From assembly GCF_014648495.1 (NCBI RefSeq), contig NZ_BMRF01000008.1, forward strand, positions 1-64,000: 64,000 bases of DNA, written 5' to 3'. This stretch comes from Actinomadura cremea (GTDB lineage Bacteria > Actinomycetota > Actinomycetes > Streptosporangiales > Streptosporangiaceae). Below, piece by piece: positions 62,848 through 64,000 of this stretch. Positions within the stretch are counted from its first letter, which is position 1. Each line of letters starts with the position of its first letter. A model generated the notes under the pieces. It worked only from the letters and a program-made list of their open reading frames with translations, searched no databases and was not told where the DNA came from. The position numbers and the translations under genes were made by a program.

Positions 62848-64000
62848 ATGGACGGATTGCGGCCGGACGATCCCCGCGAAGTCGGCGACTTCCAGTTGCT
62901 GGGGCGGCTCGGCGCGGGCGGCATGGGCCGCGTCTTCCTCGGCCGCGCACGCTCGGGACGTACGGTCGCGGTGAAGTTCGTGCACGCCGGACTGGCCGGG
63001 GACGCCGAGTTCCGGCGCCGGTTCCGGCGGGAGGTCGACGCGGCACGGCGCGTCAGCGGGCCGTGGACCGCGCCCGTCCTGGACGCAGACACCGACGCGG
63101 ACGCGCCGTGGGTCGCGACGGCCTACGTCGCCGGGCCGACGCTGCAGGAGACCGTCGACGGGCTTTACGGGCCGCTTCCCGAAGGGACGGTGCGGGCGCT
63201 GGCCGCCGGGCTGGCGGAGGCGCTGCGGGAGGTGCACGGGAGCGGCCTGGTCCACCGCGACCTGAAGCCGTCCAACGTCCTGCTCACCCTGGACGGCCCG
63301 CGCGTCATCGACTTCGGCATCGCCCGCGCCGGGGACGCCACCGCGGTCACCCGGAGCGGGGCGGTCGTCGGCACCCCGGGCTTCATGCCGCCCGAGCAGG
63401 TGCGCGGCGAGCGCGTCACCCCCGCCGGGGACGTGTTCTCGCTCGGCGCCGTCCTCGCCTTCGCGGCGACGGGGCGGCAGCCGTTCGACACCGGCGAGGG
63501 CGGGACGGCCGCGCTGCTGTACCGCGTCGTCCACGAGCCGCCGGACCTCGGCGGAATGACGGGCGGGCTGCGGGAACTCGCGGAGCGGTGCCTGGCCAAG
63601 GACCCGGGCGAACGGCCGTCGCCCGAGGAGATCGCGGCGGCCGTCGAGGCGCCGGACGGCTCCGGGGCGTGGCTGCCCGCCGAGGTCGTCGAGGTCGTGG
63701 GGCGACGGGCCGTCGAACTCCTGGACCTGGAGCGCCGGGACGAGCCGGGCGGCCCGACGCGGCGGGCGCCCGTCCCGCCGCCCGGCCCGCCGCCGACGTT
63801 CACGCTCCCGCCGGGCGTGCGGGCGACGGCTCCGCCCGTCCCGCCCGTCCCGCCGGGGCCGCCCGTCTCCCCGGGGCCGCCCGGTCCGTCCGGGCTCGGG
63901 CGCAGGGCGGCGGTGGTGCTGGTGATGGTCGCCGTGGCCGCGCTGAGCTTCAGCCTGCTCCTCGTCCTCGCGGTGCGGGGCTCGGAGGAGCGGGACGCGG
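62848..64000 (+). CDS. Serine/threonine protein kinase (3' end cut by window)
   Basis: At least 384 residues from ATG 62848. Hanks-type kinase at ~10-265: LGRLGAGGMGRVFLGRARSGRTVAVKFVH (glycine loop and Lys), GLVHRDLKPSNVLL (catalytic loop), RVIDFGIARAGD (DFG), VGTPGFMPPEQVRGERVTPAGDVFSLGAVLAFAATGRQPF (activation segment and later subdomains), RCLAKDPGERPSPEEI. A Pro/Gly-rich linker follows, then a membrane segment (AAVVLVMVAVAALSFSLLLVLAV), and the frame runs off the window, so a sensor domain outside the membrane is expected. Divergent from the DUF418 gene. Confidence 0.94.
   Translation, partial: MDGLRPDDPREVGDFQLLGRLGAGGMGRVFLGRARSGRTVAVKFVHAGLAGDAEFRRRFRREVDAARRVSGPWTAPVLDADTDADAPWVATAYVAGPTLQETVDGLYGPLPEGTVRALAAGLAEALREVHGSGLVHRDLKPSNVLLTLDGPRVIDFGIARAGDATAVTRSGAVVGTPGFMPPEQVRGERVTPAGDVFSLGAVLAFAATGRQPFDTGEGGTAALLYRVVHEPPDLGGMTGGLRELAERCLAKDPGERPSPEEIAAAVEAPDGSGAWLPAEVVEVVGRRAVELLDLERRDEPGGPTRRAPVPPPGPPPTFTLPPGVRATAPPVPPVPPGPPVSPGPPGPSGLGRRAAVVLVMVAVAALSFSLLLVLAVRGSEERDA

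Overview
The window is a very GC-rich chromosomal stretch from an actinomycete. Third codon positions are almost all G or C, GTG starts are frequent and there are no introns. XRE–DUF5753/DUF397 pairs, DUF574 methyltransferases, AfsR-type SARP regulators, a Nur-type box and F420-style LLM enzymes all point to a spore-forming actinobacterium. A member of the Streptosporangiales such as Actinomadura is my best inference; no rRNA or tRNA gene is present to test it.

Layout. 1–5823 is an arsenic island: a truncated flavoprotein, four ArsR-type regulators (one fused to a low-molecular-weight phosphatase/ArsC domain), ArsC, a second flavoprotein monooxygenase and an ACR3 arsenite pump. 5857–7456 is a popR/clgR-like regulator convergent with a two-gene clpP operon in which one subunit lacks the catalytic serine. 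7555–16145 holds a DUF574 methyltransferase, a DUF523–DUF1722 protein, an ABC exporter and a giant P-type ATPase. 16358–17197 is a yybP-ykoY (Mn2+) riboswitch with its UPF0016 exporter. 17289–23265 carries a P450, a Dps protein, a VOC protein, a DUF4303-like/WD-repeat protein, an SMI1/KNR4 protein and an epimerase. 23270–27575 pairs a SARP regulator with a divergent oxidoreductase. 27711–36999 contains a PhoD-like phosphatase, a sigma factor with a built-in anti-sigma-like tail, a NYN-domain protein, a TPR protein, a hydrolase-fold protein, pyrE, a small membrane protein and fructose-bisphosphate aldolase. 37088–43749 has HxlR and IclR regulators, an MFS exporter divergent from a second SARP, an LLM oxidoreductase and an EF-hand protein. 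43861–49439 is a DUF1707 protein followed by a nickel-type ABC importer operon (nikABC plus a fused nikDE) behind a Nur-like box. 49836–56828 is an accessory-looking cluster of DUF574 methyltransferase, XRE/DUF397 (Scr1/Scr2-like) pairs, two anti-sigma-type ATPases, a frameshifted SDR and an unknown glycine-rich membrane protein. 56920–64000 has a third SARP, a DrrAB-like ABC exporter, a DUF418 membrane protein and the start of a Ser/Thr kinase.

How it works together. Metal handling is the main theme (arsenic, manganese, nickel, an unassigned P-type ATPase, Dps), each with its own visible switch: ArsR operators, an RNA switch, a Nur box. The second theme is signalling typical of morphologically complex actinobacteria: three SARPs, two of them divergent from a likely target across 11-bp-periodic repeats; XRE/DUF397 pairs beside HATPase proteins; and a ClpP system whose activator ends in an ssrA-like degron. 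At least twelve genes have a TANNNT −10 hexamer exactly six bases before the start codon, which suggests widespread leaderless transcription.
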